This document shows, piece after piece, positions 10,260 through 21,158 of a stretch of 31,006 nt of DNA. The stretch comes from Cyclostephanos tholiformis (Eukaryota > Bacillariophyta > Thalassiosirophyceae > Thalassiosirales > Thalassiosiraceae). The position numbers and the translations under genes are program-made. The number at the start of each line of letters is the position of its first letter. Position 1 is the stretch's first letter. The notes beneath the pieces are model-generated. The model made no database searches. It was given only the letters and a program-made list of their open reading frames with translations, and was not told the origin of the DNA. The DNA lies in the NCBI GenBank assembly GCA_036939975.1, contig JALLPB010000208.1:1-31006 (forward strand). Direction: 5' to 3'.

Positions 10260-10732
10260 GATGATAAGGCGGGTGCAGTTGGGTGGTTACGGTGATTCTG
10301 CTTTTTATGTGCAGCAAGATAGTTTTTATGATTTTATGTCGAGGATAAGCTATATAACCGGGGGGGGGGTTGTTTATCCGATATGTTGTGGTGAGGGACA
10401 GACGTGAGCGCCAGCCTGCTCTCATCGGAAGAGCTACGGCTCATTCCGTTTGCAAGTAGGCAGACCATGGCAAGGAGAAGGTGCTAGCAGGAAAAGTAGC
10501 CATAGCATTAAGCATAGCAAAGCAATCAACACCCCCCAACACCTAAAAAATAGCTCATAACATTGGCAACACAATGGTGGCAATGGCTCAGCTAATGCAC
10601 ACGGATCACAACGAACATTAATTTTCCAGTATACATGAAGAGGAAGGCAACACTACTGACTACACAATAGAGAGTTCGAGGCCGGGGACCAGATATCTGA
10701 AGCAACCTCATAAGAAGAAGGAAGGCAACAAA
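10260..10732. other. Non-coding stretch containing the 5' end of the DIRS-like element
   Basis: No gene is supported. The composition changes from AT-rich to a CA-rich style by about 10.5 kb, continuous with the retroelement coding region, so the element's left untranslated or terminal repeat probably begins between about 10.38 and 10.5 kb. A G run at about 10361-10370 lies near this change. I could not find a matching repeat at the other end. Confidence 0.4.
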
Positions 10733-13226
10733 ATGGACCGGATTGGCCGCACACTGGGCAATGGTTTACACGGCGAGAATGCCCCAACAGGGGATAACAA
10801 CGATGACCTCAGTGCCCCCAACAACAACCAGGGGAACATGGGGCAGGAAGGAGATGGCAACACTTTCTTTGTTACAAACGACGACAACGACGAGGCATGG
10901 AGCCTAGCGGGGGATGCGATGCAATGCCCAACGCAACACCAGTGCACCAATGTCAACCAGGCAGCACCACCCCCAGCTCTCAACATGAACCAGGGGCGCC
11001 AAGTCCAACCACCAACGCCTGGGGAACAGCAGCAACAGCAAATGGCGGCACCCGAAACCCCACAGGAGTTCTCAGGGCTAGGCCTGGCCTTAAGCTGGAT
11101 GGGGCATACCATGTATGAACCGTGCACCCTCGAAGCTGAACTCTCCCTTCAAGTGGGCATCATGGACGGTAATACCAACGCCCTAGCCAGGTTCAAGGAT
11201 TTTGTGGTAAATTATGGACAGCTATGGGTGTACGCAGCAATGGTGGGGGGTCAAAAGACCATCACCATGATCCACACCCTTGGAACATTCTATTCGTTGA
11301 AGCAAGCCACAAATGCATACCAAGGCAAGGTAGTGGGCTTTATTGGAGACCAACGAGCAACAAAAGAGCCAACCAGGGCAAGCATTGAACGATTGGGAAG
11401 TGTTCCTCACACACTATGCCAACCCGACCAATTGTGGAAGCTTCTGGAAACCAACAGGGGACAAGGTCGAGCTCACGGCACCATTCCTGTTAGCCCTCTC
11501 GAATGCAATAGTCGAAATATTACGGGGCCAAACGGGACCAGCAACACCAGGAGATTTGTGGGAAGCTATCAAGGAGGTAATTACCAATGCAGGAGAGGAC
11601 CATGATCCAGCCCTATGGGATACAATACGGCAATGGTGTTTGTGTGCATCTCAGGCAGGACAAAACAGTAAAAGCCTAATGGTGTTTGAGGTCGACTTGG
11701 TGGTGATCGACGACAATGAGTTCAATAAATGGGTCGACGATAAGCTCGACCAAGCCCTGGGACAACATCCAACAGTCACAAGCACCCCAATGCCAACAGC
11801 AGTGCTGCAGGCACAAACTCAGGTCCCCAATTACCTCCATCTTTCACAGTTATTGGCAACTACAGTGGGGCAGGGAATGATGCACTTTACTCAAGCGGTA
11901 GCACCAGCAGGAGGCGGGCACTTGGGCACAGGTTCCACCCTTGAAGCGGGCAAAGGCTTCAACCGCAACCAAGTAGCGAGGCTCAAGGATGCCTGCGGTG
12001 TCATGCAAGTCAAGGACATCCCTACAATCAGGTACGTCATCCAATCCACTAAGGGGAAGGCATATGACATCTACCGAGACCACATTACAAAGGCAATTAC
12101 ATCATGGTGCCACATGCACAATATGGAGAGAGACAAGTTCATTTTTCTCAAGCAACAGTTCCTTGATGACTTGGTAAAACTGAGATTCAACCCAGGAGGT
12201 CATGTGGCACAATACGAGTCGGCAGACAAGGGTATATCAATGTTAGTATGCCGATCCTTATCGGCTCGGAAGTTGAACACCTACGCGGGTACAAGGAAGC
12301 ATCAGAATTAACGTGGTCAATGAGGCGACTTGATGAGGTCCTAAATGAAAGATCCAATACCACAATGCCAGCCCAAAACTACATGGAGCTCAAACTAAAC
12401 TTATCAACATTTTGTGCTCTCCTTTGGGCTCTATTTGGGGAGCAATGTGACTATTATCAAGAACTGCTTAAACTCCTTCATATCCTGGACACGGAGGAAT
12501 GCTTCACGATCAGATATGCATATACGAAGGAGGTTTGCACAAGAATTACATGGGTGGTCATCAACGACGGGCGGTCTTACTTTGGATGCACGTGCAAATT
12601 ATTGGTTCTCGGTGTCATGCATTGACACCATCACAAATGAGGTACGACACGGGCTACCCGTGATTCAGGCAAACTTTCCGGTACAATGGATCACCCCACC
12701 ACCAGCCAGTGAAATGGCCGCAACGACCAGCAGGCAGCAAAAACCATGCCATCATATGGTGCCCAACGTCCTGCCACCAGCAAACTGGACAACCAGCCCA
12801 CCCACGATGGGTCAGGCCAATACAAACGAGCAAAAATCGAGAACTCCCCCAGAAGACTTCCGCCACACAAAAATCAAAGCCCTCATGGACCCATATTTAG
12901 CCAAGTACAATAACTACATCGATCTCTCTGCGATACTAACGGCAAGCGGCAAAACAATGCGCGACATGCCCACCCTCCCAAAGTATTGTACACCAATGGG
13001 AATGGCATATATCTGCTGGAATAGTGTACTGGGGAAGTGCTTCCACGGAAGATGCTGCAAGTTTATCAAGGGACATGTACGCAAGGGAGAGGTAACCGAG
13101 GAGTTAGCGGAAGCAGTAGCAGACTGCATTGGAAAAGGAGTTCTTTATTATATGGAGACCCATCTTGCAATGGGGGGATCTCCTGAAGGAAAACGAAAGG
13201 CACCCGTCACAACCGACCAAGCCTGA
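10733..13226 (+). pseudogene. Gag-like ORF1 remnant of the DIRS-like element
   Basis: A Gln/Asn/Pro-rich start (MDRIGRTLGNGLHGENAP) leads into a largely alpha-helical-looking region. The frame must change near 11.37 kb (into LNDWEVFLTHYANPTN), near 12.27 kb (into MRRLDEVLNERSN) and near 12.54 kb (into LDARANYWFSVSCID). Close to the end a Cys/His cluster, CWNSVLGKCFHGRCCKFIKGH (residues about 210-230 of the last frame), resembles a nucleic-acid-binding zinc knuckle. The last piece ends with TGA at 13226. Position before RT supports a Gag role; I do not recognise the core sequence by family. Confidence 0.6.
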
Positions 13227-13426
13227 CAATCAATAACACGGGGGGGGGAACTAGTAGCACAACTATTTTAGGATCATTTACATCAGATACATCAGAACAA
13301 GGGCCTCGCCCGAGCAAACGCCAGGTAGTAGCGATCAACACCAACAGTAAAGAAAACATACAACTTCAGCAGCGAGAACTAGCATTAGGAAAAAGCAAGA
13401 GCACAAGCGTCTGCCGCATTGCCCAA

Positions 13427-15000
13427 ATGGCACAACCACCCATCACAATCGAGGACGAACACTGCTTGGCTGAGCCCACTGAGGATAGGGATTCCAGTGA
13501 ATTCCTCGCAAAACCACTGCTTGACGGTGGTCAAGGTAAGAGCAACAACAACACTTCACTTCCGCTACCGCGGGGGTATATCAGTCATGGAACTCAGGGA
13601 AGGATATCGAAAAATTGCGCCTACAAAACAAATGGATGCGACATACACTGCAGGAACAGCAGCAGCAAAAATCAATGTGGACAACCCACATGGGCACGAC
13701 AACGCTCTTGATCTCATTGCCACTCCCAGACAGGTGGCATGGCAACATGTGCCCGTCGGGTATTGCAACATTACACCCAGCAGGGAAGCTGCTCAGTGAG
13801 TGGGTTCAAATGGGATGCCCAACATGCACAGGCCGGAATTCGACAAAGGAGGAGCTAAAGGAGGCAGTGAAATGCGGCCCCCACTGGTCCGCACTCTCAC
13901 CCAAAACATTGGAGCACTTTGCTCAGGAAGTCAAGGAGAAGGTAGCAGTTGGCCATTGCAGGATCGTTTCATGGGATTCAATCCATCGTCGCGATCCCAC
14001 ACAAATTGCACGCCTTCCGGTCCATCCTCGATGTATCGTTCAGCTCAGTCAATGACACAACCATCAAGATGGCACCTAAAGGGGCATTAGATCAGTTAGG
14101 TCATAGCCTTAGACAGATCATCCATGCATTCGTGGAAGCCCCCGACGAGGAGGATGTGAAGATATTCATGGCGAAATGGGATGTAAAGGACGGTTTCTGG
14201 CGAATGTGCTGTGATGAGGGTGAAGAGCACAATTTTGAGTATGTCCTCCAATAAGCTCCGGGCAAACCAATAAAAATTGTCGTCCCTACATCATTACAAA
14301 TGGGGTGGGTCAAATCCCCCCCGTATTTCTGTGCGGCATTAGAAACGGCACACGACATTGCAATGGACTACACCAACGGAAGTGGGGACCATCCCTGTCC
14401 ACAAGTTCACACAGTACACACGAAGAGACAAGGGAGGAAACATTATTTCATGAGCCTGGTCATCCCAACCACAAAAGAGCACTTAGACCAGGTCGCTTCG
14501 GCAATTATGATGGTAATTCATGACGTTTTCCCAGGAAACATCTTAGACAGCGATGACCCGATATCCTTGAAAAAACTCCATAAGGGTGAAGGTACCTACA
14601 GCACATTGAAAACACTGCTGGGATTTGATTTTGACGGAAAACAAAAAACTCTTTGGTTAGAGGAGGAGAAACAAGCAAAGCTACTCACTACACTGAAGGG
14701 ATGGATTCGATCCGCTGCCCACAAACAAGGCTTAGGATTCAAAGAGTTCGAGTCCATCATGGCAAAGTTACGACATGCTTTCATCGCCCTCCAAGGGGGG
14801 AAGGGACTGCTCTCGCCATCATTGCTGAACAGCTCCTCCGAGTACTAACACTGCATATGAATGCACAGCGTTGTTGCCCGCTGACAACTTTGCACATCGC
14901 CGGGGACCAAAATTCCATGACTGATATACCCTCACGATCATTTGGTAGTGAAGCAAAATGGAATTTAAAAACAGAATCTGAATTACTGCCAACCCACCTC
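13427..15000 (+). pseudogene. Reverse transcriptase and RNase H remnant of the DIRS-like element
   Basis: RT motifs are clear: AIPHKLHAFRSILDVSFS, then GALDQLGHSLRQIIHAF, MAKWDVKDGFWRM with a palm aspartate, and MGWVKSPPYFCAALETA. A frame change near 13.97 kb precedes them, and a TAA at 14252 interrupts between the palm motif and the PPYFC motif. Where a Y-x-D-D motif would be expected, before FMSLVIPTTKEHL, I read KHYFMS instead, so the catalytic Asp pair seems lost. After KLRHAFIALQGG a deletion and frame change near 14.82 kb lead straight into the RNase H tail (LTTLHIAGDQNSMTDIPSRS). The first part of RNase H is missing. It cannot encode an active polymerase as it stands. Confidence 0.78.
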
Positions 15001-15002
15001 AA

Positions 15003-16169
15003 AAATAGTTACACATATGACTTCTGTCTTGCGAACAAAGCCTTTCAGTCTGGACGACTGGAGGCGACTACCCACAGTAGGCAGAAATATTGGAACTATT
15101 GGGAGTCCTATACGAGGCCTTTGAGAGTGGACCCTTACCTTCAGGACAAAGATTTCACCACACGAATGCGTGTCCTCTCCGGCCACCTTGCACGAGTACG
15201 CACAGGTTACTATGGTCAAGGAAAACAAGTAAAAAAATTCACAGTCTCAAGCGCGCTTACGGCAGTTGGGCAGTCGATCACACTGGCCTGCAATGACAAC
15301 CCCACAAAGATAAAGGGCTCAGACAAACTCCTCCCTTGACTACAGGTGATGTTAGATTGCTACAGGAAGGAGGACCCAGCTACGATCAAGAAGCTTCCAG
15401 TCCAATCTGATGTACCGGAATTGCTTGTTACAACGGCCTGCAGCCTACAATGGCCTACAATGGCATAGGGACGGAGAAGGAGAAAGCAGCGGCCAACCTT
15501 ACACTAATAGCCTTCTATTATCTCCTACGAGTGGGGGAATATACTGTCAAGGGGTCACGGAACTCAACGAAGCAAACCGTACAGTTCAAATATGAGGATA
15601 TAACGTTTTTCTGCAAAAACTCAAAAAATCAATTGAAATGCCTCCCACCCAATGCTTCGGACGATCTCATCGCATCAACGGATGGAGCTACCCTAAAACT
15701 GGACAACCAGAAGAATAGGTGGAAAGGGGTGTGTGTTTACCATGAAGCCAATGGGGACAGCATGCACTGCCCGGTACAAGCACTTGGCCGATGATACCTT
15801 CATCTTCGAAAACAGGGAGTGGAGCAAAGAACTTTCCTCTCGGCATACTTCACTGAACCAATGCAGCACTCAGACATTACTAACGAGGACATTACAGTGG
15901 CCCTCAAGTTGGCTGCAACAATTCTTGAATACCCCACTGTTAAGGGTAAACCAATCGACCGAATCGATACGCACTCTTTGCGAAGTGGGGGAGCCAATGT
16001 ACTATCATTGGCGGGTTTCTCTGACACGGAAATTTGGAAAATGGGCCGATGGCGCAGCACCACTTTCAAAGATTACATCTGGGAGGAGCTGGCATGTTTC
16101 TCCGAGGGGATGTCAACCAAAATAAAACAAAAATTCCTCTATATGAATGTGGCAGGAAACGCATTCTAG
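15003..16169 (+). pseudogene. Tyrosine recombinase remnant of the DIRS-like element
   Basis: The N-terminal core-binding part contains YWNYWESYTRPLRVDPY and SGHLARVRTGYYG, then a TGA at 15337-15339. The catalytic domain follows in shifted frames: FYYLLRVGEYT with the first catalytic Arg, a basic beta-strand region, HCPVQALGR, and, after another frame change near 15.80 kb, THSLRSGGANVLSLAGF (the H-x-x-R box) and WKMGRWRSTTFKDYIWEEL with the Trp and nucleophile Tyr. All four catalytic-site landmarks of tyrosine recombinases are still readable. A short duplication of GCCTACAATG near 15.45 kb coincides with a frame change. The final TAG is at 16167-16169. Confidence 0.8.
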
Positions 16170-17912
16170 ACATTACTGCCGAGCTAGTGGTACCTGAATA
16201 AAACACTTGCCATAAACCATTTCCACCATCAAGCACGCATACGTCACAGCTCCTCTGAAATGACGCACACAACACAAGTGCTGAACACAAAGAATAACAC
16301 AAGGCAAACGTACACATATGGCATACACCATTGGGTAAAGGGGGCTTTTGGTTTCAAAGTCATGTACAAAGAGTAGGATCTCAATTATCGTTTTAGAGGT
16401 TGGCATCGGTTTGTTGGGAAGGCACGTGGAGATGACGCCCGTCTGATACATAGGTCCGTCACCACTTTGCCTCTGTGGTGGGCATCTTTCAAAATTTCCC
16501 AGGCGTGATCGTCCCGATCGATGGGCGACTTTTCCCCTGGGGAGTAGGGCTTGCATGGAAAGCTACTTAACCCTGCTCAGTTTTTGGCACCACACAAACC
16601 GTCTCTTGTCTCACACGTTTCACGTATCCACCTTCTGCAGCCATGCCTCAAGTCTCAATGAACCTAGGTCCAGTCGCAGACTTGATCTATTATGTCAATA
16701 AAACATAAATTAGGGTTAAATTAGGGTTAGAAAGACATATTTTTATGTCAAAACAGCATAGGTATGTCAATGTTTTTATGTTTTTGGGAATGCTCCACTA
16801 ACCTGCATCACGTGCGTGATTAGTATGTTTCAACATAGGAATTCGTTCGACCCAAATGAGTATAATTTCCTCGCGCACCACAAAATGTGTTGTAACCCTA
16901 CACACTGATGATAGATAGAGAGAGTCGGAGAAGATGAGAGCGAACAGGCCTCATTGATCGAACAGACGTTGGGTAGCTATCGTAGGTAGGGTACGATACC
17001 ATACGATCGAGCACCACGTTCTTCACCAATCATCTCTCTTCAATACTACTTCACTCTCTTGTCAAACAGATCTCAAAGTATCGAAGCACCAACCGTCGGT
17101 TGGAGCCACAAGCCCGAGCCGGAGAGATTTTTGTGATTGCGGATAATATAGGTAAGGACACTGGTTTTCTCTGGCAATCGTTTCGGGGCGTTTCCTATTG
17201 GGGGGTAGGGGCACTGTCGATATTTCATGTTTGCAAGGACGTTTCCCCCTTAACCATGGATGGGGTGAATAAAATCAACCGCTCCCCAACACCACTGGAA
17301 ATTATTATTATACTTACCAGGGTGATGCTGGGATGATGATGAAGGGTATCAGAGCTGGTTTGGTGGCTACGAGAGTAGCAGGCTGGGACTTTCGGCGACG
17401 GCAAGTGGTGTGACGTGTCACCTGAAAGCTCAAATATATTGGTCGTTCCACCTGAGGGATTCCAGAGAGATGCTGATTTTTTGATCAATTGCTTTCTGCT
17501 GTCTTGTTGGAGACCGTGACGCCGATTTGGTCGATGTCATTTGGCCGTGCCTTCGACCCCCTTCTTCGGGCGGGCCACAACTGTATTCAAGCTTAAACCA
17601 TTTCCCTCGCGCTGTGTCTGACTCAAACATTCATCTCCGAAATGAACCTACACAGTGGACAATGTTGATTGACTTTTCCTCGAATCGCGGTAAGAAAGTT
17701 TCTGATCATCCTCTCCCAGTTCTTTAGCCGCTTGGCTCCAAGAGAAGGACAAGGATAAGACAAAAGCACTCTCTATAGGCTTCGCCCAGAAGAATCCGAT
17801 CGAAGGCCAGTCAATGAATTTATATTGAAGTGCCCAACAAGGCTCCTAGGCCATTTGCGGCCCTTTCCCCTTTCCCAAGGAATTACCTTACTGCTGTAAG
17901 AGTCCGAACAAG
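16170..17912. other. Non-coding region: retroelement 3' flank and upstream region of the Nudix gene
   Basis: No gene is supported. The first part (to about 16.6 kb) keeps the retroelement's style and probably includes its 3' end. A transposon-end-like sequence lies at 16781-16797 (listed separately). From about 17.0 kb the DNA resembles host 5' flank. A GGTAAGGA sequence near 17.15 kb could be a donor of a 5' UTR intron, but I cannot pair it confidently with an acceptor. The small open frames here (60-90 codons) carry no domain. Confidence 0.45.
16691..16797 (-). repeat. Harbinger-like terminal inverted repeat end with subterminal repeats
   Basis: Read on the minus strand from 16797, the sequence is TGGAGCATTCCCAAAA, which matches the left end of the Harbinger element at 19721 (TGGAGCGTTCCCAAAA) at 15 of 16 positions. 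Inside it lie three copies of TATGTCAA (16691, 16744, 16763) and two TTAGGGTTA words (about 16711-16729). It looks like the right end of a related, possibly non-autonomous element whose left end I could not find upstream. Confidence 0.55.
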
Positions 17913-19427
17913 ATGAGCGGCGCGAAAACGATGTCGTATCACGAATCAAACAATGCAGGCCCCATGAAAGATACGGTGTCGATGCATGCATCTAGAATCT
18001 CCCAGAAGAACCTTTCCCCGGTGCCCACACACAAAACTTTCTATGGGACTCTTATCCCCGCCCCGGAGCGGCTAACTCCAACAGGGCAGGGTAGGATCAA
18101 GGCCCCTCCTGTCTGTGTGGCCCCAGCATTGATGAAGCAGGCATCGGGTACACTTGACCTCAATATATTGTGTTTTTCGCTGAAGGAAGCGGAATTTTGT
18201 GCAGAGAGGGCGTTCGTTTTAGATGGCAACCATGTCAGTAACCATGTCGAGGAAATGCCGCTTAATATTGAAAAGTGCCTTGGATTTTCGACAAAGAGTT
18301 CCGTCGAGGTGACGTCAGGGACGGAAACTCGTTTGTCGGCTACATCTGAAGGAATAGAAGCCAACGCATTGATGTCTTCGATTTCTTCAATAGTCCCCTT
18401 ATCGTCCTGCGTCCAGTTTCCCAAAGACGGCGAATCTATTGCTTTTACCTCCTTGGCTGACCCCTCGCTAGAGGCGGTGAGTGCGATTTCGTCGAGGATC
18501 TCAGAGAATGACGACCATTTAAAGAGTGGGGGGGATGCCACCACCACCGTCAAACAAGGATGTTTCGTGACAGGAAACAATTCGGTTTCAACAGAGACAG
18601 CCATAAGTTCACAGAAATCTCCAAGGGCGGTGTCCCTGACCACTTACACCAGCAATCTCAACGGTAACACTTCCCGCCAAGGCCGTTCGCTCCAACGTTG
18701 GCTTTTGCACTCTCCCACAGGCGATCTTGTGCGAGAGGTTGCTGGAACCATACCCATTACACGAGATGGCCGTATCGTACTTATCAGCGCGTCCCGCAAG
18801 AAGGAGTGGATTTTGCCCAAGGGCGGATGGGATGCTGACGAGACTAAGGAGGAGTGTGCCATGAGGGAAACATACGAGGAGGGCGGGTTAGTTGGCCAAT
18901 TGGGGGGATGCTTGGAACCAATTGACTACCAGACAGCGAAGTCAAAGAAACGTGTATCGAAAGAGTTGGAGACCATCGAGGATTCGGTGATGAAATTCAA
19001 GTCGTGCGTTGAAAGTGAGGATTCTCGCCCCCCACTCCCCAAGCGTTTCAAGAATGAATTGTCGACCTCGCCAACCGGACCTGAACTGATATTGTCATCA
19101 GGCAAGAGAATCGTCTCGGGTAGTTCTACCTGTAGTGGTGGTGGAAGTGATGTCAATTGCGTGACAGCAACGGCGCCCGCAGTGGTCCCAGCTCCATCGT
19201 TTGACCCCTCCGACTACTCCTACATCCGCCTATTCCTCTTCCCACTCTATGTCTCGTCAGTCAAGTCCGATTGGCCTGAGCAGGGTCGCCTGCGCAAGCT
19301 AGTCCACATTGATGAAGCCATAAGAATTATGAATGAAGAAAACAGGCCTTACTTCCGGATGGGACTAGAATTAGTAAAAGAGCGCGGGTTGCACTTGTTG
19401 ATGAAATCGGAAGAGTTGGTTAAGTGA
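17913..19427 (+). CDS. Nudix hydrolase, diphosphoinositol polyphosphate phosphohydrolase-like
   Basis: Enzymes of this group cleave diphosphates from diphosphoinositol polyphosphates or diadenosine polyphosphates. The 504-residue single-exon protein has a complete Nudix box at about residues 302-324: GGWDADETKEECAMRETYEE followed by GGL, fitting G-x5-E-x7-REUxEExGU. It is preceded by REVAGTIPITRDGRIVLISA and KEWILPKG, the style of yeast Ddp1 and animal DIPPs. Two features are unusual: an N-terminal extension of about 250 Ser/Thr-rich residues, and a disordered insertion of about 75 residues between the Nudix helix and the last strands (YSYIRLFLFPLYV, then WPEQGRLRKLVHIDEAI). The start is the first ATG in frame; an internal ATG seven codons later is also possible. 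Class is clear; exact substrate is inferred. Confidence 0.88.
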   Translation: MSGAKTMSYHESNNAGPMKDTVSMHASRISQKNLSPVPTHKTFYGTLIPAPERLTPTGQGRIKAPPVCVAPALMKQASGTLDLNILCFSLKEAEFCAERAFVLDGNHVSNHVEEMPLNIEKCLGFSTKSSVEVTSGTETRLSATSEGIEANALMSSISSIVPLSSCVQFPKDGESIAFTSLADPSLEAVSAISSRISENDDHLKSGGDATTTVKQGCFVTGNNSVSTETAISSQKSPRAVSLTTYTSNLNGNTSRQGRSLQRWLLHSPTGDLVREVAGTIPITRDGRIVLISASRKKEWILPKGGWDADETKEECAMRETYEEGGLVGQLGGCLEPIDYQTAKSKKRVSKELETIEDSVMKFKSCVESEDSRPPLPKRFKNELSTSPTGPELILSSGKRIVSGSSTCSGGGSDVNCVTATAPAVVPAPSFDPSDYSYIRLFLFPLYVSSVKSDWPEQGRLRKLVHIDEAIRIMNEENRPYFRMGLELVKERGLHLLMKSEELVK

Positions 19428-19721
19428 AATGTGGCGCTCCTATGGTTGGGCACTTCATAAAAAAGTGTGTAAAAATTTATTTTTTTACTCCAGCTCTTAT
19501 TCCGCAGCAAAAGCCATCTCCAGAGATTATCATGTACATAGTTCAGCCTCTCAACGTCCGCTCTTCGGTACTCCTAAGCCCCCGCACAATGCGCACACAA
19601 AGCAGCAACATGATCTAACCACCACTAAAGCGTTCATCGTCTTCCTTAGAAGCAACCCATATGTACAAGTTACAAGTCATCACACATCCATCATCTTGGA
19701 AGAAACATATCATAGTACATT
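19428..19721. other. Intergenic, 3' flank of the Nudix gene
   Basis: AT-rich, with no supported gene. It holds the Nudix 3' UTR and ends at the left terminal repeat of the Harbinger element. Confidence 0.5.
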
Positions 19722-19756
19722 GGAGCGTTCCCAAAATTAAATAAGTGTTAAAAAAT
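19722..19756 (+). repeat. Left terminal inverted repeat of the Harbinger element
   Basis: GGAGCGTTCCCAAAATTAAA followed by TAAGTGTTA. It pairs with the right end at 22400-22428 over the outer GGAGCGT and the inner AAGTGT; the middle is diverged. Confidence 0.6.
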
Positions 19757-19930
19757 CACAAACGCTAAATTTATGTGTTCGCGCGCTCTTGCGGTCCCAA
19801 AATAGAAATTTTTATTTTTTGCACAAACGGACTCGTGACTACCCACGTTACACGTGGCCTAGATGAGACTCCTACTTCTCCATTTTGTGAGAGTGCCGAC
19901 CTCGCTTTCCCTACCGCCTCATCCTTTGCG

Positions 19931-21133
19931 ATGAGTCTCTTGGATTCCGCCCTCCTTCTTTGCCTTGCCCGTCATCACGCAAGAAAGAAGAGGGGCCCCT
20001 ACAAACACTCCCGCCTCCGAAAGGACTTCTTCAAGTCTCTTTCGATTGAGGAGCGGCGACGACGCTTTCGCAAAGTTCCCCGGAGTGCGCTTATTCCGCT
20101 GGCACATTCTCCATGGCGAAGATTGCTTGCATCGCGAAATGATCAAGCGTACATCACCATGATGGGCTTCGACTGCGAGTCCTTCGACAGGATTCTCGAT
20201 AAGTTTGGTCCGATGTTTTCAGGGCACACACCTTTTGACGAGTCGGGGATGATTGTCGAATTTAATTACACCCGTGGGCGAAAGAGAAAAGTTCAGCCGG
20301 CGGATTGCCTCGGGCTTGTGTTAGTTTGGACGCGCACCAGGGGCTCGCTTAATGTTTTACAACTTGTTTTTGGACTGACCTATTCGAACCTGTCTGTTTA
20401 TCTGAGATTCGGCATCAGGTTAATGGTGGAGACGTTCAAAAATGATCCGCTGGCTAGAATTGCTATCCCCTCCAGCGACGAAATTGAAACATTCAAGGCG
20501 GCATTTGCGGAGCGACACCCCCTTTTGACCGATTGCTGGGCGACAATGGATGGGCTAAAATTATATCTCCAGTCGTCCGGAAATTCGGATATTCAGGAGA
20601 GATTCTATAACGGGTGGACGCATGACCACTACGTGACTTCTGTGTTCTGCTTTTGCCCCGACGGAACGATTCCAATTGCATTTTTCAACGTCCCCGGATG
20701 TGTTCACGACAGTCAGGTCGCAGAGTTTGGTAAGATTTATGACAAATTGGAAAATGTATATCGTACGACCGGCGGGATGTGCTGCGTTGACTCGGCGTTC
20801 GGGAGTGTGAACAGGAAATATTTATATAAATCGTGCCAGGACCAATTGGGTTCGAACGCACCAACACGCCGGCTGAGGAAACTTGACCTTCAAAAAAAAA
20901 GACAGGCAACATCGGCGCGGCAGACGGCGGAGTGGGGAATGCTCACGATGCAGGCTTCTTTCCCGAGGGTGAAGGATAGATTTGTGTACGAAGAGAGAGG
21001 AGAGCGGAGGATTGTGTTAAAAATGTTTGTCCTTTTGTACAACATGCGGGCTAGAATGGTAGGAATTAATCAAATTCGCAATACATACATGCCACATCTT
21101 GAACGTGACGCGAACGAAGACATAAGATTTTAA
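19931..21133 (+). CDS. PIF/Harbinger DDE transposase
   Basis: This 400-residue protein cuts and pastes the surrounding element. I start it at the first in-frame ATG (19931); the frame is open further upstream but without another ATG. The DDE nuclease core is plain: WATMDGLKL with D207, GCVHDSQV with D260, CCVDSAFG with D287, and TAEWGMLTMQASFPRVKDRF with E334. By comparison with the IS5/Harbinger superfamily the catalytic triad is probably D207, D287 and E334, with the HD motif conserved beside it. The N-terminal 120 residues are basic and helical (ARKKRGPYKHSRLRKDF, SLSIEERRRRFRKV), suiting DNA binding. No frameshift or stop is present. The Myb-like partner follows on the opposite strand, 124 bp away. 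Confidence 0.9.
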   Translation: MSLLDSALLLCLARHHARKKRGPYKHSRLRKDFFKSLSIEERRRRFRKVPRSALIPLAHSPWRRLLASRNDQAYITMMGFDCESFDRILDKFGPMFSGHTPFDESGMIVEFNYTRGRKRKVQPADCLGLVLVWTRTRGSLNVLQLVFGLTYSNLSVYLRFGIRLMVETFKNDPLARIAIPSSDEIETFKAAFAERHPLLTDCWATMDGLKLYLQSSGNSDIQERFYNGWTHDHYVTSVFCFCPDGTIPIAFFNVPGCVHDSQVAEFGKIYDKLENVYRTTGGMCCVDSAFGSVNRKYLYKSCQDQLGSNAPTRRLRKLDLQKKRQATSARQTAEWGMLTMQASFPRVKDRFVYEERGERRIVLKMFVLLYNMRARMVGINQIRNTYMPHLERDANEDIRF

Positions 21134-21158
21134 TAGGATCGCAAATAATTTAATTTTA

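Larger units (their letters stand above)
10440..16600 (+). mobile_element. Dead tyrosine-recombinase (DIRS-like) retrotransposon
   Basis: The order is Gag-like protein, reverse transcriptase, RNase H remnant, then a tyrosine recombinase, all on the plus strand. RT combined with a tyrosine recombinase rather than a DDE integrase defines the DIRS-type retrotransposons. The CA-rich base style runs through the whole region and differs from the neighbouring host genes. At least seven lesions interrupt it: frame changes near 11.37, 12.27, 12.54, 13.97, 15.45 and 15.80 kb, in-frame stops at 14252 and 15337, and a deletion near 14.82 kb. The outer limits are estimates because I found no terminal repeats; DIRS elements have split or inverted termini that are hard to see by eye. 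Confidence 0.8.

Noticed and set aside
10660..10700. Possible tRNA B-box (GTTCGAGGC)
   Set aside because: No matching A-box, acceptor stem or anticodon arm can be folded around it.
16705..16730. Interstitial telomere repeat
   Set aside because: Only two separated TTAGGGTTA words are present, not a tandem array. They are better treated as part of the transposon-end region.
19775..19930. Upstream extension of the transposase frame
   Set aside because: The extension has no ATG, is not transposase-like, and runs into the terminal repeat zone. The ATG at 19931 is preferred.
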